From Pseudomonas lurida (GTDB taxonomy: Bacteria; Pseudomonadota; Gammaproteobacteria; Pseudomonadales; Pseudomonadaceae), in NCBI RefSeq assembly GCF_002563895.1, contig NZ_PDJB01000001.1:851501-915500 (forward strand): a DNA stretch of 64,000 bases. The letters run 5' to 3'. Numbering within the stretch: position 1 is the first letter of the stretch; each line of letters starts with the position of its first letter. A program made the translations under genes and the position numbers. Positions 53,627-62,672 of the stretch are shown here, piece after piece. The notes beneath the pieces were generated by a model that saw only the letters and a program-made list of their open reading frames with translations, did not search any database and was not told where the DNA came from.

Positions 53627-54385
53627 ATGGCAGTCCCCCTTACCACCCTCGTCGAGGAAGCGGACCGCTACCTCGGCAGCGCAAAAATTGCCGACTATTG
53701 CCCCAATGGCCTGCAGGTCGAGGGGCGCCCCCAGGTGATGCGTATCGTCAGCGGCGTGACCGCAAGCCAAGCCCTGCTCGATGCAGCCGTCGAGGCCCAG
53801 GCCGACCTGATCCTGGTGCACCATGGCTATTTCTGGAAGGGCGAAAACCCCTGCGTCACCGGCATGAAGCAGCGCCGCCTGAAAACGTTGCTCAAGCACG
53901 ACATCAGTCTGCTGGCCTACCACCTGCCCCTGGACCTGCACCCCGACGTCGGCAACAACGTGCAGTTGGCCCGTCAACTGGACATCACCGTCGAAGGCCC
54001 GCTGGACCCGAGCAACCCGAAAATCGTCGGCCTGGTCGGCTCCCTCGCCGAGCCCCTCTCGCCCCGTGATTTTGCGCGCCGAGTGCAGGAAGTCATGGGC
54101 CGCGAACCCCTGCTGATCGAAGGCAGCGAGATGATCCGCCGCGTCGGCTGGTGCACAGGCGGTGGCCAAGGCTATATCGACCAGGCGATTGCCGCGGGCG
54201 TCGACCTGTACCTGAGCGGTGAGGCCTCCGAGCAGACCTTTCACAGCGCCCGTGAAAACGACGTCAGCTTCATCGCGGCCGGCCACCATGCCACCGAGCG
54301 TTACGGCGTACAGGCGTTGGGGGAGTACCTGGCACGGCGCTTCGCCCTGGAGCATCTGTTTATCGATTGCCCCAACCCGATCTAA
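53627..54385 (+). CDS. Nif3-like dinuclear metal centre protein
   Basis: A 252-residue protein of the NIF3/GTP cyclohydrolase I type 2-like family. It has the metal-binding blocks IVSGVTASQALLDAAVEAQA, ILVHHGYFWKGENPCVTG, LAYHLPLDLHPDVGNN and the C-terminal SFIAAGHHATERYGVQALGE, with histidines and Glu that bind two metals. It forms a hexameric toroid in solved homologues. Its function is unsettled. The ATG has a strong ribosome site (TAGGAG). A REPIN follows the gene. Confidence 0.95.
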   Translation: MAVPLTTLVEEADRYLGSAKIADYCPNGLQVEGRPQVMRIVSGVTASQALLDAAVEAQADLILVHHGYFWKGENPCVTGMKQRRLKTLLKHDISLLAYHLPLDLHPDVGNNVQLARQLDITVEGPLDPSNPKIVGLVGSLAEPLSPRDFARRVQEVMGREPLLIEGSEMIRRVGWCTGGGQGYIDQAIAAGVDLYLSGEASEQTFHSARENDVSFIAAGHHATERYGVQALGEYLARRFALEHLFIDCPNPI

Positions 54386-54403
54386 GCCAGACAGCTGAAC
54401 CAA

Positions 54404-54490
54404 TGTGGGCGCTGGCTTGCCTGCGACGGCTCCAACTCGGTGTGGCTGACGTACCGAGTTGTCTGCACCGCAGGCAAGCCAGCTCCCACT
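54404..54490. repeat. REPIN between the nif3-like gene and cysD
   Basis: TGTGGGCGCTGGCTTGCCTG at the left and the inverted GCAGGCAAGCCAGCTCCCAC at the right, joined by a unique centre with its own ACTCGGT/ACCGAGT pairing. It is the same family as 37856-37942. The rest of the 256-base gap must hold the cysD promoter, which I cannot define. Confidence 0.88.
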
Positions 54491-54641
54491 CATGAACGCG
54501 TTTCACCCCCAAACCTCGGGGCATATTCATATACCGTTTCGATCTAGCCCGCGTCCTGAATAGAAGCAGGTGCTGTGCTAGCATGCCCCGCTCGAACACG
54601 GCCCGCTGGCCGTCCATAAGATCGTTTTTCCGTGAGTAACC

Positions 54642-55559
54642 ATGGTCGACAAACTGACGCATCTGAAACAGCTGGAGGCGGAAAGCATCCACATCATCCG
54701 CGAGGTCGCCGCCGAGTTCGACAACCCGGTGATGCTCTACTCGATCGGTAAAGACTCCGCCGTGATGCTGCACCTGGCACGCAAGGCCTTTTTCCCGGGC
54801 AAGCTGCCGTTCCCGGTGATGCACGTCGACACCCGATGGAAATTCCAGGAGATGTACAAGTTCCGCGACAAGATGGTCGAGGAACTGGGTCTGGACCTGA
54901 TCACCCACGTCAACCCGGACGGCGTGGCGCAGGGCATCAACCCGTTCACCCACGGCAGCGCCAAGCACACCGACATCATGAAGACCGAGGGCCTCAAGCA
55001 GGCGCTGGACAAGCATGGTTTCGATGCAGCCTTCGGCGGTGCCCGTCGCGATGAAGAGAAATCCCGCGCCAAAGAGCGCGTGTACTCGTTCCGCGACAGC
55101 AAGCACCGCTGGGACCCGAAGAACCAGCGCCCCGAGCTGTGGAACGTCTACAACGGCAACGTCAACAAGGGCGAGTCCATCCGTGTGTTCCCGCTGTCCA
55201 ACTGGACCGAGCTGGACATCTGGCAGTACATCTACCTGGAAGGCATCCCGATCGTGCCGCTGTACTTCGCCGCCGAACGCGAAGTGATCGAGAAGAACGG
55301 CACGTTGATCATGATCGACGACGACCGCATCCTCGAGCACCTCTCCGACGAAGACAAAGCCCGAATCGTCAAAAAGAAAGTACGTTTCCGTACCCTTGGC
55401 TGCTACCCGTTGACGGGCGCGGTGGAGTCCGAAGCCGAGACGCTGACGGACATCATTCAGGAAATGCTCCTGACGCGAACTTCCGAGCGCCAGGGCCGTG
55501 TCATCGACCACGATGGTGCAGGCTCGATGGAAGATAAAAAACGTCAAGGCTATTTCTAA
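54642..55559 (+). CDS. cysD: Sulfate adenylyltransferase subunit 2
   Basis: A 305-residue ATP sulfurylase subunit. The PP-loop [17 protein letters not shown] binds [21 protein letters not shown] and [20 protein letters not shown] are family signatures. With the GTPase CysN it forms adenylyl sulfate from sulfate and ATP. It is followed by cysNC after nine bases, so they are co-transcribed. The long antisense frame opposite is a shadow of codon bias. Confidence 0.97.
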   Translation: MVDKLTHLKQLEAESIHIIREVAAEFDNPVMLYSIGKDSAVMLHLARKAFFPGKLPFPVMHVDTRWKFQEMYKFRDKMVEELGLDLITHVNPDGVAQGINPFTHGSAKHTDIMKTEGLKQALDKHGFDAAFGGARRDEEKSRAKERVYSFRDSKHRWDPKNQRPELWNVYNGNVNKGESIRVFPLSNWTELDIWQYIYLEGIPIVPLYFAAEREVIEKNGTLIMIDDDRILEHLSDEDKARIVKKKVRFRTLGCYPLTGAVESEAETLTDIIQEMLLTRTSERQGRVIDHDGAGSMEDKKRQGYF

Positions 55560-55568
55560 GGGGTTGTC

Positions 55569-57467
55569 ATGTCGCATCAATCTGATTTGATCAGCGAGGA
55601 CATCCTCGCCTACCTGGGCCAGCACGAGCGCAAGGAAATGTTGCGCTTCCTGACCTGTGGCAACGTCGACGACGGCAAGAGCACCCTGATCGGGCGCCTG
55701 CTGCACGACTCCAAGATGATCTACGAAGATCACCTGGAAGCCATCACCCGCGATTCGAAGAAGTCCGGCACCACCGGTGACGACATCGACCTGGCGTTGC
55801 TGGTCGACGGCCTGCAGGCCGAGCGTGAGCAGGGCATCACCATCGATGTTGCCTACCGCTACTTCTCTACCGCCAAGCGCAAATTCATCATCGCCGACAC
55901 CCCTGGCCATGAGCAGTACACCCGCAACATGGCCACCGGTGCTTCCACCTGTGACCTGGCGATCATCCTGATCGACGCCCGCTACGGCGTGCAGACCCAG
56001 ACCCGTCGCCACAGCTTCATCGCCTCGTTGCTGGGCATCAAGCACATCGTGGTGGCCGTCAACAAGATGGACATCAACGGCTTCGACCAAAGCGTATTCG
56101 AGCAGATCAAGGCCGATTACCTGAAGTTCGCCGACGGTATCGCCTTCAAGCCGAGCACACTGGCCTTCGTGCCGATGTCGGCGCTCAAGGGTGACAACGT
56201 GGTGAACAAGAGCGAGCGTTCGCCTTGGTACACCGGGCAATCGCTGATGGAGATTCTCGAGACCGTCGAGATCGCCAACGACCGCAACTACACCGACCTG
56301 CGTTTCCCGGTGCAGTACGTCAACCGTCCGAACCTGAACTTCCGTGGTTTTGCCGGCACCCTGGCCAGCGGCATCGTGCACAAGGGCGACGAGGTCGTGG
56401 TGCTGCCGTCGGGCAAGAGCAGCCGCGTCAAATCCATCGTCACCTTTGAAGGTGAGCTGGAGCACGCAGGCCCAGGCCAGGCCGTGACCCTGACCATGGA
56501 AGACGAGATCGACATCTCCCGTGGCGACTTGCTGGTACATGCCGACAACGTGCCGCAAGTGACTGACGCCTTCGACGCCATGCTGGTGTGGATGGCCGAA
56601 GAGCCGATGCTGCCGGGCAAGAAATACGACATCAAGCGCGCCACCAGCTACGTGCCGGGTTCCATCACCAGCATCGTGCATCGCGTGGATGTGAACACCC
56701 TCGCCGAAGGCCCGGCGAGTTCGCTGCAGTTGAACGAGATCGGCCGCGTCAAGGTCAGCCTCGATGCTGCCATCGCCCTGGACGGCTATGACAGCAACCG
56801 CACCACGGGCGCGTTTATCGTCATCGACCGTTTGACCAACGGCACGGTGGCTGCGGGCATGATCATCGCGCCGCCGGTCAGCCATGGTGGTGCTGCGCAG
56901 CACGGCAGCCTCGCTCATGTCGCCACCGAAGAGCGCGCCCTGCGCTTCGGCCAGCAACCGGCCACCGTGTTGTTCAGCGGCCTGTCCGGCGCTGGCAAGA
57001 GCACCTTGGCCTACGCGGTCGAGCGCAAGCTGTTCGACATGGGCCGTGCGGTGTTTGTACTCGATGGCCAGAACCTGCGTCACGACCTGAACAAGGGCTT
57101 GCCGCAGGACCGCGCCGGTCGTACCGAGAACTGGCGCCGTGCCGCTCACGTGGCGCGCCAGTTCAACGAAGCCGGCCTGCTGACCCTGGCCGCGTTTGTG
57201 GCACCGGATGCCGAAGGCCGTGAGCAGGCCAAGGCGCTGATCGGCGGCGACCGTCTGCTGACCGTCTACGTGCAAGCGTCGCCGTTGGTGTGCGCCGAGC
57301 GTGATCCGCAAGGCTTGTACGCCGCTGGTGGGGATAACATCCCTGGCGAGTCCTTCCCCTACGACGTGCCATTGAATGCCGATCTGGTGATCGACACCCA
57401 GGCCCTGTCGGTGGAAGAGAGCGTCAAGCAAGTGCTGGAACTGTTGCGTCAGCGCGGCGCGATCTAA
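55569..57467 (+). CDS. cysNC: Bifunctional CysN-CysC (ATP sulfurylase GTPase / APS kinase)
   Basis: A 632-residue fusion. The CysN part has G1 GNVDDGKST (31-39), [17 protein letters not shown] as G3 and NKMD as G4, followed by the EF-Tu-like beta domains. From about residue 460 an APS kinase follows with P-loop [16 protein letters not shown] and [14 protein letters not shown], and the [19 protein letters not shown] block. It activates sulfate to PAPS in one protein. Pseudomonas usually carries this fusion, called cysNC. A strong terminator and a REPIN follow. Confidence 0.97.
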   Translation: MSHQSDLISEDILAYLGQHERKEMLRFLTCGNVDDGKSTLIGRLLHDSKMIYEDHLEAITRDSKKSGTTGDDIDLALLVDGLQAEREQGITIDVAYRYFSTAKRKFIIADTPGHEQYTRNMATGASTCDLAIILIDARYGVQTQTRRHSFIASLLGIKHIVVAVNKMDINGFDQSVFEQIKADYLKFADGIAFKPSTLAFVPMSALKGDNVVNKSERSPWYTGQSLMEILETVEIANDRNYTDLRFPVQYVNRPNLNFRGFAGTLASGIVHKGDEVVVLPSGKSSRVKSIVTFEGELEHAGPGQAVTLTMEDEIDISRGDLLVHADNVPQVTDAFDAMLVWMAEEPMLPGKKYDIKRATSYVPGSITSIVHRVDVNTLAEGPASSLQLNEIGRVKVSLDAAIALDGYDSNRTTGAFIVIDRLTNGTVAAGMIIAPPVSHGGAAQHGSLAHVATEERALRFGQQPATVLFSGLSGAGKSTLAYAVERKLFDMGRAVFVLDGQNLRHDLNKGLPQDRAGRTENWRRAAHVARQFNEAGLLTLAAFVAPDAEGREQAKALIGGDRLLTVYVQASPLVCAERDPQGLYAAGGDNIPGESFPYDVPLNADLVIDTQALSVEESVKQVLELLRQRGAI

Positions 57468-57481
57468 CCCTCGCGGCCACA

Positions 57482-57519
57482 AAAAAGCCCGCCACCGATG
57501 ACTCGGTGGCGGGCTTTTT
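57482..57519 (+). terminator. Terminator after cysNC
   Basis: AAAAAGCCCGCCACCGA and TCGGTGGCGGGCTTTTT pair perfectly with a 4-base loop. The flanking A and T runs make it bidirectional. Confidence 0.92.
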
Positions 57520-57548
57520 CATGGCGTCTTGAAAACAACTCGGTCAAC

Positions 57549-57637
57549 TGTGGGAGCGGGCCTGCTCGCGAAAGCGGAGTGTCGGTCAATACATGTGTGG
57601 CTGACCCACCGTATTCGCGAGCAAGCCCGCTCCCACA
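57549..57637. repeat. REPIN of a second type after cysNC
   Basis: TGTGGGAGCGGGCCTGCTCGC at the left and inverted GCGAGCAAGCCCGCTCCCACA at the right; the arms contain GCGGGC..GCTCGCG rather than the GGCTTGCCTGCG core of the other pairs, so it belongs to a different REP group. It lies between the cysNC terminator and the acyltransferase stop. Confidence 0.88.
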
Positions 57638-57643
57638 TGTTGA

Positions 57644-58543
57644 TCACTTATTATCCGGGAAGTCTGTGTGCAGTTTGTCCAGCAGCGCATCCTTGTCTTC
57701 CCACAGCTGGTTGATCCAGCCCTGAAACGCCAACCGATACGCCCCATCCTGCTCATAATTCTTGCCAATGAACTCGGCCGGGATCTGCACCTCTTCAAAG
57801 TGCACCACCACGTCCTTCACCTTCCCGCACAGCAAGTCCCAATACCCGGGGCGCCCGCCAGGGTAGTGGATGGTCACGTTTACCAGCGACTTCAATTGCT
57901 CACCCATGGCATCCAGCACAAACGCGATACCGCCGGCCTTGGGCTTGAGCAGGTAGCGAAACGGCGAGTTCTGCTGGGCGTGCTTGCCCGGTGTGAACCG
58001 TGTGCCCTCGGCAAAGTTGAAAATGCCCACCGGGTTGTCGCGAAACTTTGCACATGTCTTGCGGGTGGTTTCCAGGTCTTTGCCTTTCTTCTCCGGGTGT
58101 TTTTCAAGGTAGGCCTTGGTGTAGCGCTTCATGAACGGGAAGCCCAGCGCCCACCACGCCAGGCCAATCACGGGCACCCAGATCAACTCTTGCTTGAGGA
58201 AGAACTTCAGTGGGCGAATCCGCCGGTTCAGCACGTATTGCAACACCATGATGTCGACCCAGCTCTGGTGGTTGCTGGTCACCAGGTACGAGTGCTGATA
58301 GTCCAACCCTTCGAGCCCGGTCAGGTGCCAGCGGGTGCGGCGTACCAGGTTCATCCAGCCCTTGTTGTTGGTTACCCAGGCTTCGTGGGTGTGGTTCATC
58401 AGCCATTCGCTGAAACGCTTGGCAAACGGCAGCGCCTTGAACAACGCCACGATAAACAGGAACGAGCACAGCAGGATCGTGTTCAGCGCCAACAGCAGTG
58501 AAGCGATCACACCGCGTAGGGCGGCAGGTAGAAAATCCAGCAT
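57644..58543 (-). CDS. PlsC-type acyltransferase
   Basis: A 299-residue membrane-associated acyltransferase. The H-x4-D motif is in VTSNHQSWVDIMVLQY, with further PlsC motifs in FNFAEGTRFTPGKHAQQ and a hydrophobic N-terminal anchor (LLLALNTILLCSFLFIVALF). Likely substrates are lysophosphatidic acid or a related lipid. In E. coli the closest type is YihG. It is one base from pta on the same strand, suggesting co-transcription. Confidence 0.88.
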   Translation of the reverse strand: MLDFLPAALRGVIASLLLALNTILLCSFLFIVALFKALPFAKRFSEWLMNHTHEAWVTNNKGWMNLVRRTRWHLTGLEGLDYQHSYLVTSNHQSWVDIMVLQYVLNRRIRPLKFFLKQELIWVPVIGLAWWALGFPFMKRYTKAYLEKHPEKKGKDLETTRKTCAKFRDNPVGIFNFAEGTRFTPGKHAQQNSPFRYLLKPKAGGIAFVLDAMGEQLKSLVNVTIHYPGGRPGYWDLLCGKVKDVVVHFEEVQIPAEFIGKNYEQDGAYRLAFQGWINQLWEDKDALLDKLHTDFPDNK

Positions 58544-60643
58544 TTAGATATCCATGGGTCGGTTGGCGGCTTGGATCGCAGTGAGCGCGATGGTGTACAC
58601 GATGTCATCCACCTGGGCGCCGCGCGGCAGGTCGTTGACCGGTTTGCGCAGGCCCTGGAGCATCGGCCCCAGGCTGACGCAATCGGCGCTGCGCTGCACA
58701 GCCTTGTGCGTAGTGTTGCCGGTATTGAGGTCGGGGAACACAAACACCGTGGCCTTGCCAGCGACCTGGCTGTTGGGCGCCAACTGCCGGGCCACGTTTT
58801 CGTTGGCTGCGGCGTCGTATTGCAGCGGCCCGTCGATCAGCAGCGAGCTTTGCTGTTCGTGGGCGAGCAGGGTGGCTTCGCGGACTTTTTCCACTTCCTC
58901 ACCGCTGGCCGATTCGCCGCTGGAATAGCTGATCATCGCCACGCGCGGGGTGATGCCGAACGCGGCCGCCGAGTCGGCGCTCTGCAGGGCAATTTCCGCC
59001 AGCTCGGCGGCGCTCGGGTGCGGGTTCATCACGCAGTCGCCGTACACCAGCACCTGCTCGGGGAACAGCATGAAGAACACCGACGACACCAGGGTGCAGC
59101 CCGGCGCGGTCTTGATCAGCTGCAGGGCAGGGCGGATGGTATTGGCGGTGGAGTGAATGACGCCGGAAACCAGGCCGTCCACTTCATCCAGCGCAAGCAT
59201 CATGGTGGCGATCACCACGGTGTCTTCCAGTTGTTGCTCGGCCATTGGCGCGTTGAGGCTCTTGCTCTTGCGCAGCGCGACCATCGGTTCGACATAGCGT
59301 TGGCGAATCAGGTCGGGGTCGAGAATCTCCAGGCCTTCGGGCAGTTCGATGCCCTGGGCACGCGCGACCGCTTCCACGTCCGCCGGCTTGGCCAGCAGCA
59401 CGCAACGGGCAATCCCCCGTGCTTGGCAGATGGCGGCGGCTTGCACGGTCAATGGCTCGCTGCCTTCGGGCAGCACGATGCGCTTGTTGGCCGCCTGGGC
59501 GCGCTGGATCAGTTGATAGCGGAACACCGCGGGTGACAGGCGCATTTCCCGTGGCGTGCCACAGCGTTGGTGCAGCCAGCGCGCATCGAGGTGACTGGCG
59601 ACGAAGTCGGTAATGATCTCTGCACGTTCGCGGTCATCAATGGGGATTTCTTTATTGAGGCTATTGAGCTGGTTGGCGGTGTCGTAGGAGCCGGTGCTCA
59701 CCGACAGCACCGGTAGCCCGGCCTGGAACGCACCGCGGCACAAATCCATGATGCGTGGGTCGGGCAGGGTGTCACTGGTCAGCAACAGGCCGGCCAGGGG
59801 GACGCCGTTGATCGACGCCAGGCTGACCGCAAGAATGATGTCGTCGCGGTCGCCGGGCGTCACCACCAGCACGCCGGGCTTGAGCAGCTCCACGGTGTTG
59901 CGCATGGTGCGGGCGCAGATGATGATCTTGGTCATGCGCCGTGTTTCGTAGTCACCGGCGTTGAGGATCTGCGCGCCCATCAGGTCGGCGACGTCGCGGG
60001 TGCGCGGCGCATTGAGTTCCGGCTGGTAGGGGATGCAGCCGAGCAAACGGAAATCGCCACTGCGCAACAGCGGCGAATGTTCTTTGAGGCGTGCCGCGAA
60101 GGCTTCCATGCTTTCGTCGGTGCGCACCTTGTTAAGGATCACGCCGAGTACCTTGGGGTCTTTTGGGCCGCCAAACAGTTGCGCCTGTAATTCCACGCGG
60201 CCCGAGAGTTCGGTGAGCACTTCGTTTTCCGGGGCGGACACCAGGATCACTTCCGCATCCAGGCTCTTGGCCAGGTGCAGGTTGACCCGCGCCGCATAGC
60301 TGGCGCTGCGGGTCGGCACCATGCCTTCGACAATCAGCACATCCTTGCCCACGGCGGCCTGCTGATACAGGGTGATGATTTCTTCCAGCAGCTCATCGAG
60401 CTGGCCGTCGCCGAGCATGCGCTCGACGTGGGCCAGGCCCAACGGCTGTGGCGGCTTCAGGCCGTGGGTGCGCGCCACCAGCTCGGTGGAACGCTCGGGT
60501 CCGGTGTCGCCTGGGTGCGGCTGGGCAATCGGTTTGAAAAAGCCGACTTTCAGCCCGGCCCGCTCAAGGGTACGCACCAGCCCAAGGCTGATGGAGGTCA
60601 GACCCACACCAAAATCGGTGGGCGCGATAAAAAAAGTTTGCAT
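58544..60643 (-). CDS. pta: Phosphate acetyltransferase
   Basis: A 699-residue long-form Pta. The ATG at 60641-60643 gives MQTFFIAPTDFGVGLTSISL; a longer frame has no ribosome site. The N-terminal BioD-like domain carries this P-loop-like start, the middle DRTGG domain the block VVTPGDRDDIILAV, and the C-terminal catalytic domain KTAPGCTLVSSVFFMLFP and ISYSSGESASG. It interconverts acetyl-CoA and acetyl phosphate. It is divergent from the DUF3565 region; no ackA is adjacent. Confidence 0.96.
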   Translation of the reverse strand: MQTFFIAPTDFGVGLTSISLGLVRTLERAGLKVGFFKPIAQPHPGDTGPERSTELVARTHGLKPPQPLGLAHVERMLGDGQLDELLEEIITLYQQAAVGKDVLIVEGMVPTRSASYAARVNLHLAKSLDAEVILVSAPENEVLTELSGRVELQAQLFGGPKDPKVLGVILNKVRTDESMEAFAARLKEHSPLLRSGDFRLLGCIPYQPELNAPRTRDVADLMGAQILNAGDYETRRMTKIIICARTMRNTVELLKPGVLVVTPGDRDDIILAVSLASINGVPLAGLLLTSDTLPDPRIMDLCRGAFQAGLPVLSVSTGSYDTANQLNSLNKEIPIDDRERAEIITDFVASHLDARWLHQRCGTPREMRLSPAVFRYQLIQRAQAANKRIVLPEGSEPLTVQAAAICQARGIARCVLLAKPADVEAVARAQGIELPEGLEILDPDLIRQRYVEPMVALRKSKSLNAPMAEQQLEDTVVIATMMLALDEVDGLVSGVIHSTANTIRPALQLIKTAPGCTLVSSVFFMLFPEQVLVYGDCVMNPHPSAAELAEIALQSADSAAAFGITPRVAMISYSSGESASGEEVEKVREATLLAHEQQSSLLIDGPLQYDAAANENVARQLAPNSQVAGKATVFVFPDLNTGNTTHKAVQRSADCVSLGPMLQGLRKPVNDLPRGAQVDDIVYTIALTAIQAANRPMDI

Positions 60644-60722
60644 GCGAATTCTCTGGAGGTGCATGGCTTGGGTGGCGCTCTATGGCTGAGCGTCTACCGC
60701 GAATCAGGCGCCAAGGTTATCG

Positions 60723-61013
60723 TTATTCGCGCTCCTGCGTACACCAGCCGCAGGCAAAGGGCTGGCCTATTTTTTCAAGGCGTTGCGCGGGATCAAGCAC
60801 CCAGGCGCGCGACTGCCAGGGTGGCTGGTGGCGCAGGTGCTGAGTGTGGCCGCAGGACAGCTCGGCCACCCAGTGCTGGTCCTCATCCTGGTGGAACCCG
60901 ATGATGAAGGATGCCGTTGATCGGTCCCGTCCGTCCGGGTTCTGTTCGCTTTCGGGCAAATCCTTGTTTAGACTTGTCCGTTCTTCATTCTTATGCAAAA
61001 GGTCTCGCCCCAT
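60723..61013 (-). CDS. DUF3565-type small protein
   Basis: The conserved core (FIIGFHQDEDQHWVAELSCG, HTQHLRHQPPWQSRAWVLDP, FACGWCTQE) matches the DUF3565 family, with Cys and His residues that may bind metal. The start is uncertain: an ATG at 61011-61013 gives 96 residues but overlaps the FKBP start on the other strand and has no ribosome site, and no good later start exists. Function unknown. It is divergent from the FKBP gene. Confidence 0.72.
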   Translation of the reverse strand: MGRDLLHKNEERTSLNKDLPESEQNPDGRDRSTASFIIGFHQDEDQHWVAELSCGHTQHLRHQPPWQSRAWVLDPAQRLEKIGQPFACGWCTQERE

Positions 61014-61497
61014 GACGATCGCCGCTAACAAGGCTGTCTCCATCGACTATACCCTGACCAACGACGCTGGTGAGGTCATCGACAGCTCCGCCGGCGGCGC
61101 GCCGCTGGTCTACCTGCAAGGCGCAGGTAACATCATCCCAGGCCTGGAAAAGGCGCTGGAAGGCAAGAGCGTCGGTGATGAGCTGACCGTTGCCGTAGAA
61201 CCTGAAGATGCCTACGGCGAGTACTCGGCCGAACTGGTCAGCACCCTGAGCCGCAGCATGTTCGAAGGTGTTGACGAGCTGGAAGTGGGCATGCAGTTCC
61301 ACGCTTCCGCGCCGGACGGCCAAATGCAGATCGTCACCATCCGTGATCTGGACGGCGACGACGTGACCGTTGACGGCAACCACCCACTGGCTGGCCAGCG
61401 CCTGAATTTCCAAGTGAAGATCGTTGCCATCCGCGACGCTTCCCAAGAAGAAGTGGCTCACGGCCACGTCCACGGTGAAGGCGGTCATCACCATTGA
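61012..61497 (+). CDS. SlyD-like FKBP-type peptidyl-prolyl isomerase
   Basis: A 161-residue FKBP of the SlyD type. It begins VSIDYTLTNDAGEVIDSSAG and has LVYLQGAGNIIPGLEKALEG, then the IF chaperone domain (GMQFHASAPDGQMQIVTIRD) and a His-rich tail (GHVHGEGGHHH) that may bind nickel. The ATG at 61012 has AAGG about ten bases upstream; frames starting earlier are not supported. It aids folding and perhaps metallocentre assembly. A strong terminator follows. Confidence 0.93.
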   Translation: MTIAANKAVSIDYTLTNDAGEVIDSSAGGAPLVYLQGAGNIIPGLEKALEGKSVGDELTVAVEPEDAYGEYSAELVSTLSRSMFEGVDELEVGMQFHASAPDGQMQIVTIRDLDGDDVTVDGNHPLAGQRLNFQVKIVAIRDASQEEVAHGHVHGEGGHHH

Positions 61498-61520
61498 TTG
61501 CGGTTTGATCAATAGGTAGC

Positions 61521-61550
61521 AAAAACGCCCCGACTGGTTCGGGGCGTTTT
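61521..61550 (+). terminator. Terminator after the FKBP gene
   Basis: AAAAACGCCCCGA and TCGGGGCGTTTTT pair perfectly with a 5-base loop and continue into a nine-T run. Confidence 0.93.
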
Positions 61551-61584
61551 TTTTTGTGCCCTGAAAATGCACGCAGTTCAAAAA

Positions 61585-61611
61585 CGTGGGAGCGGGCTTG
61601 CTCGCGAAGGC
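61585..61611. repeat. Single REP element
   Basis: GTGGGAGCGGGCTTGCTCGCG matches one arm of the REPIN at 57549-57637. Its inverted partner is absent, so it is a lone REP. A shorter related stretch, GCGGGCAAGCCCGC, lies at about 62012-62025. Confidence 0.75.
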
Positions 61612-61692
61612 GCCCCGACAGCCGACCTGGATGTTGGATCAGGCCGGGTACATATCCGTTATTTAGGTTACGGCTGATATTGGTTCCGCTCT

Positions 61693-61905
61693 TACAGCGG
61701 GTCACTTTGGAAAAGAGCCCCAAAGTAACCAAAAGGCTCTTGCCCCAACACTCGGCACCTCGCTCACGCTCGGTGTGCCCGTAATCCGACAGTGATTTGG
61801 GTGGCCGCCGCCACGCGCCCTCCATGGCGCGGGGCGGCTAAACCGGCATCCCTGCCGGTTTACCCCCCAAATCCCTGTCGAATTCCGGCCAGCGTGTTTG
61901 ATGGG
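61693..61905. repeat. Pseudomonas-type intergenic repeat (long)
   Basis: A 200-base block with the phrases TTACAGCGGGTCACTTTGG, CCAAAGTAACCAAAAGGCTC and CCCCCAAATCCCTGTCG. I recognise it as an intergenic sequence that recurs in Pseudomonas genomes and gives rise to spurious short genes. It has internal inverted stretches (CACTTTGG/CCAAAGTAA; AACCGGCA-TCCC-TGCCGGTT). The 1498-2140 stretch of this gap (61498-62140) holds no gene I can support. Confidence 0.6.
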
Positions 61906-61916
61906 GCGCCTGAGAT

Positions 61917-61947
61917 CAAAAGCACGATCAAGATCAAGATCAAGAGC
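61917..61947. repeat. GATCAA microsatellite
   Basis: Three back-to-back GATCAA units (CGATCAAGATCAAGATCAAG) with a further GATCAA to the left. Length could vary by slippage. It lies in non-coding sequence. Confidence 0.6.
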
Positions 61948-62062
61948 GACTCGCTTCGCATCGTGGTTAGGGTAGGTTGCAGCAAAAACTGTGTAGATAC
62001 CTGGGCTCATCGCGGGCAAGCCCGCACATGTTGGTCTGCAAACTCCGGATATAAGGCACAAA

Positions 62063-62097
62063 CAAAAATGCCCCGGACCTTTCGGTACGGGGCATTT
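62063..62097 (-). terminator. Terminator after rpsT
   Basis: AAATGCCCCG and CGGGGCATTT pair perfectly (10 bp, 12-base loop), and TTTTTG follows on the minus strand. It lies 44 bases after the rpsT stop. Confidence 0.88.
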
Positions 62098-62140
62098 CTT
62101 AACTGTTTCGCAACCGGGGTTGCGTTGCAGTTGTTACCAC

Positions 62141-62419
62141 TTAGGCTGCAGCAGCAACGCTCAGAGCCTTGATGTGGCCATTCAGGCGGCTCTTATGGCG
62201 AGCGGCCTTGTTCTTGTGGATGATGCCTTTATCGGCCATACGGTCGATAACTGGCACAGCCAGAACGTAAGCAGCTTGGGCTTTTTCAGCGTCTTTGGTG
62301 TCGATGGCTTTAACTACATTCTTGATGTAGGTACGAACCATGGAACGCAGGCTGGCGTTGTGGCTGCGACGCTTCTCAGCCTGTTTTGCACGTTTTTTGG
62401 CGGAAGGTGTGTTGGCCAC
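62141..62419 (-). CDS. rpsT: 30S ribosomal protein S20
   Basis: A 92-residue, very basic protein beginning [20 protein letters not shown], with the helices of S20 ([40 protein letters not shown]). It binds 16S rRNA. It is divergent from murJ with a 253-base gap that holds both promoters and is followed by a terminator. Length is normal. Confidence 0.98.
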   Translation of the reverse strand: MANTPSAKKRAKQAEKRRSHNASLRSMVRTYIKNVVKAIDTKDAEKAQAAYVLAVPVIDRMADKGIIHKNKAARHKSRLNGHIKALSVAAAA

Positions 62420-62672
62420 CGTCGAGCTCCTCGAAAGACTTTTTAGGAAATAGCAAACAAAATAGGCCGCGAATCATGCCGATGACTTGATGGGTTGTCA
62501 AGGGCGGCTGATGCGAACTGCTGAGTGGTCGATCTGAAGAGGCGGGTGATTTATTTCCGGCGCTTGACCTGTAAACTCGCGAGCTTTGGCTCTGTGCTGT
62601 TGCAGGCGCGCAGTATCGCATAAGTGGGCGCTTTGTTCGCCTGCTGTTTACCTATAGGCGCAAACTCTTTCA

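Noticed and set aside
54360..57482. A 1040-codon open frame antisense to cysD and cysNC
   Set aside because: It mirrors the codon bias of the two real genes, has no ribosome site and gives a low-complexity His/Val/Asp-rich protein; cysD and cysNC have complete family motifs.
61792..62172. 126-codon plus-strand frame in the rpsT-FKBP gap
   Set aside because: It lies in a recurrent intergenic repeat and crosses the rpsT terminator and coding end; no ribosome site.
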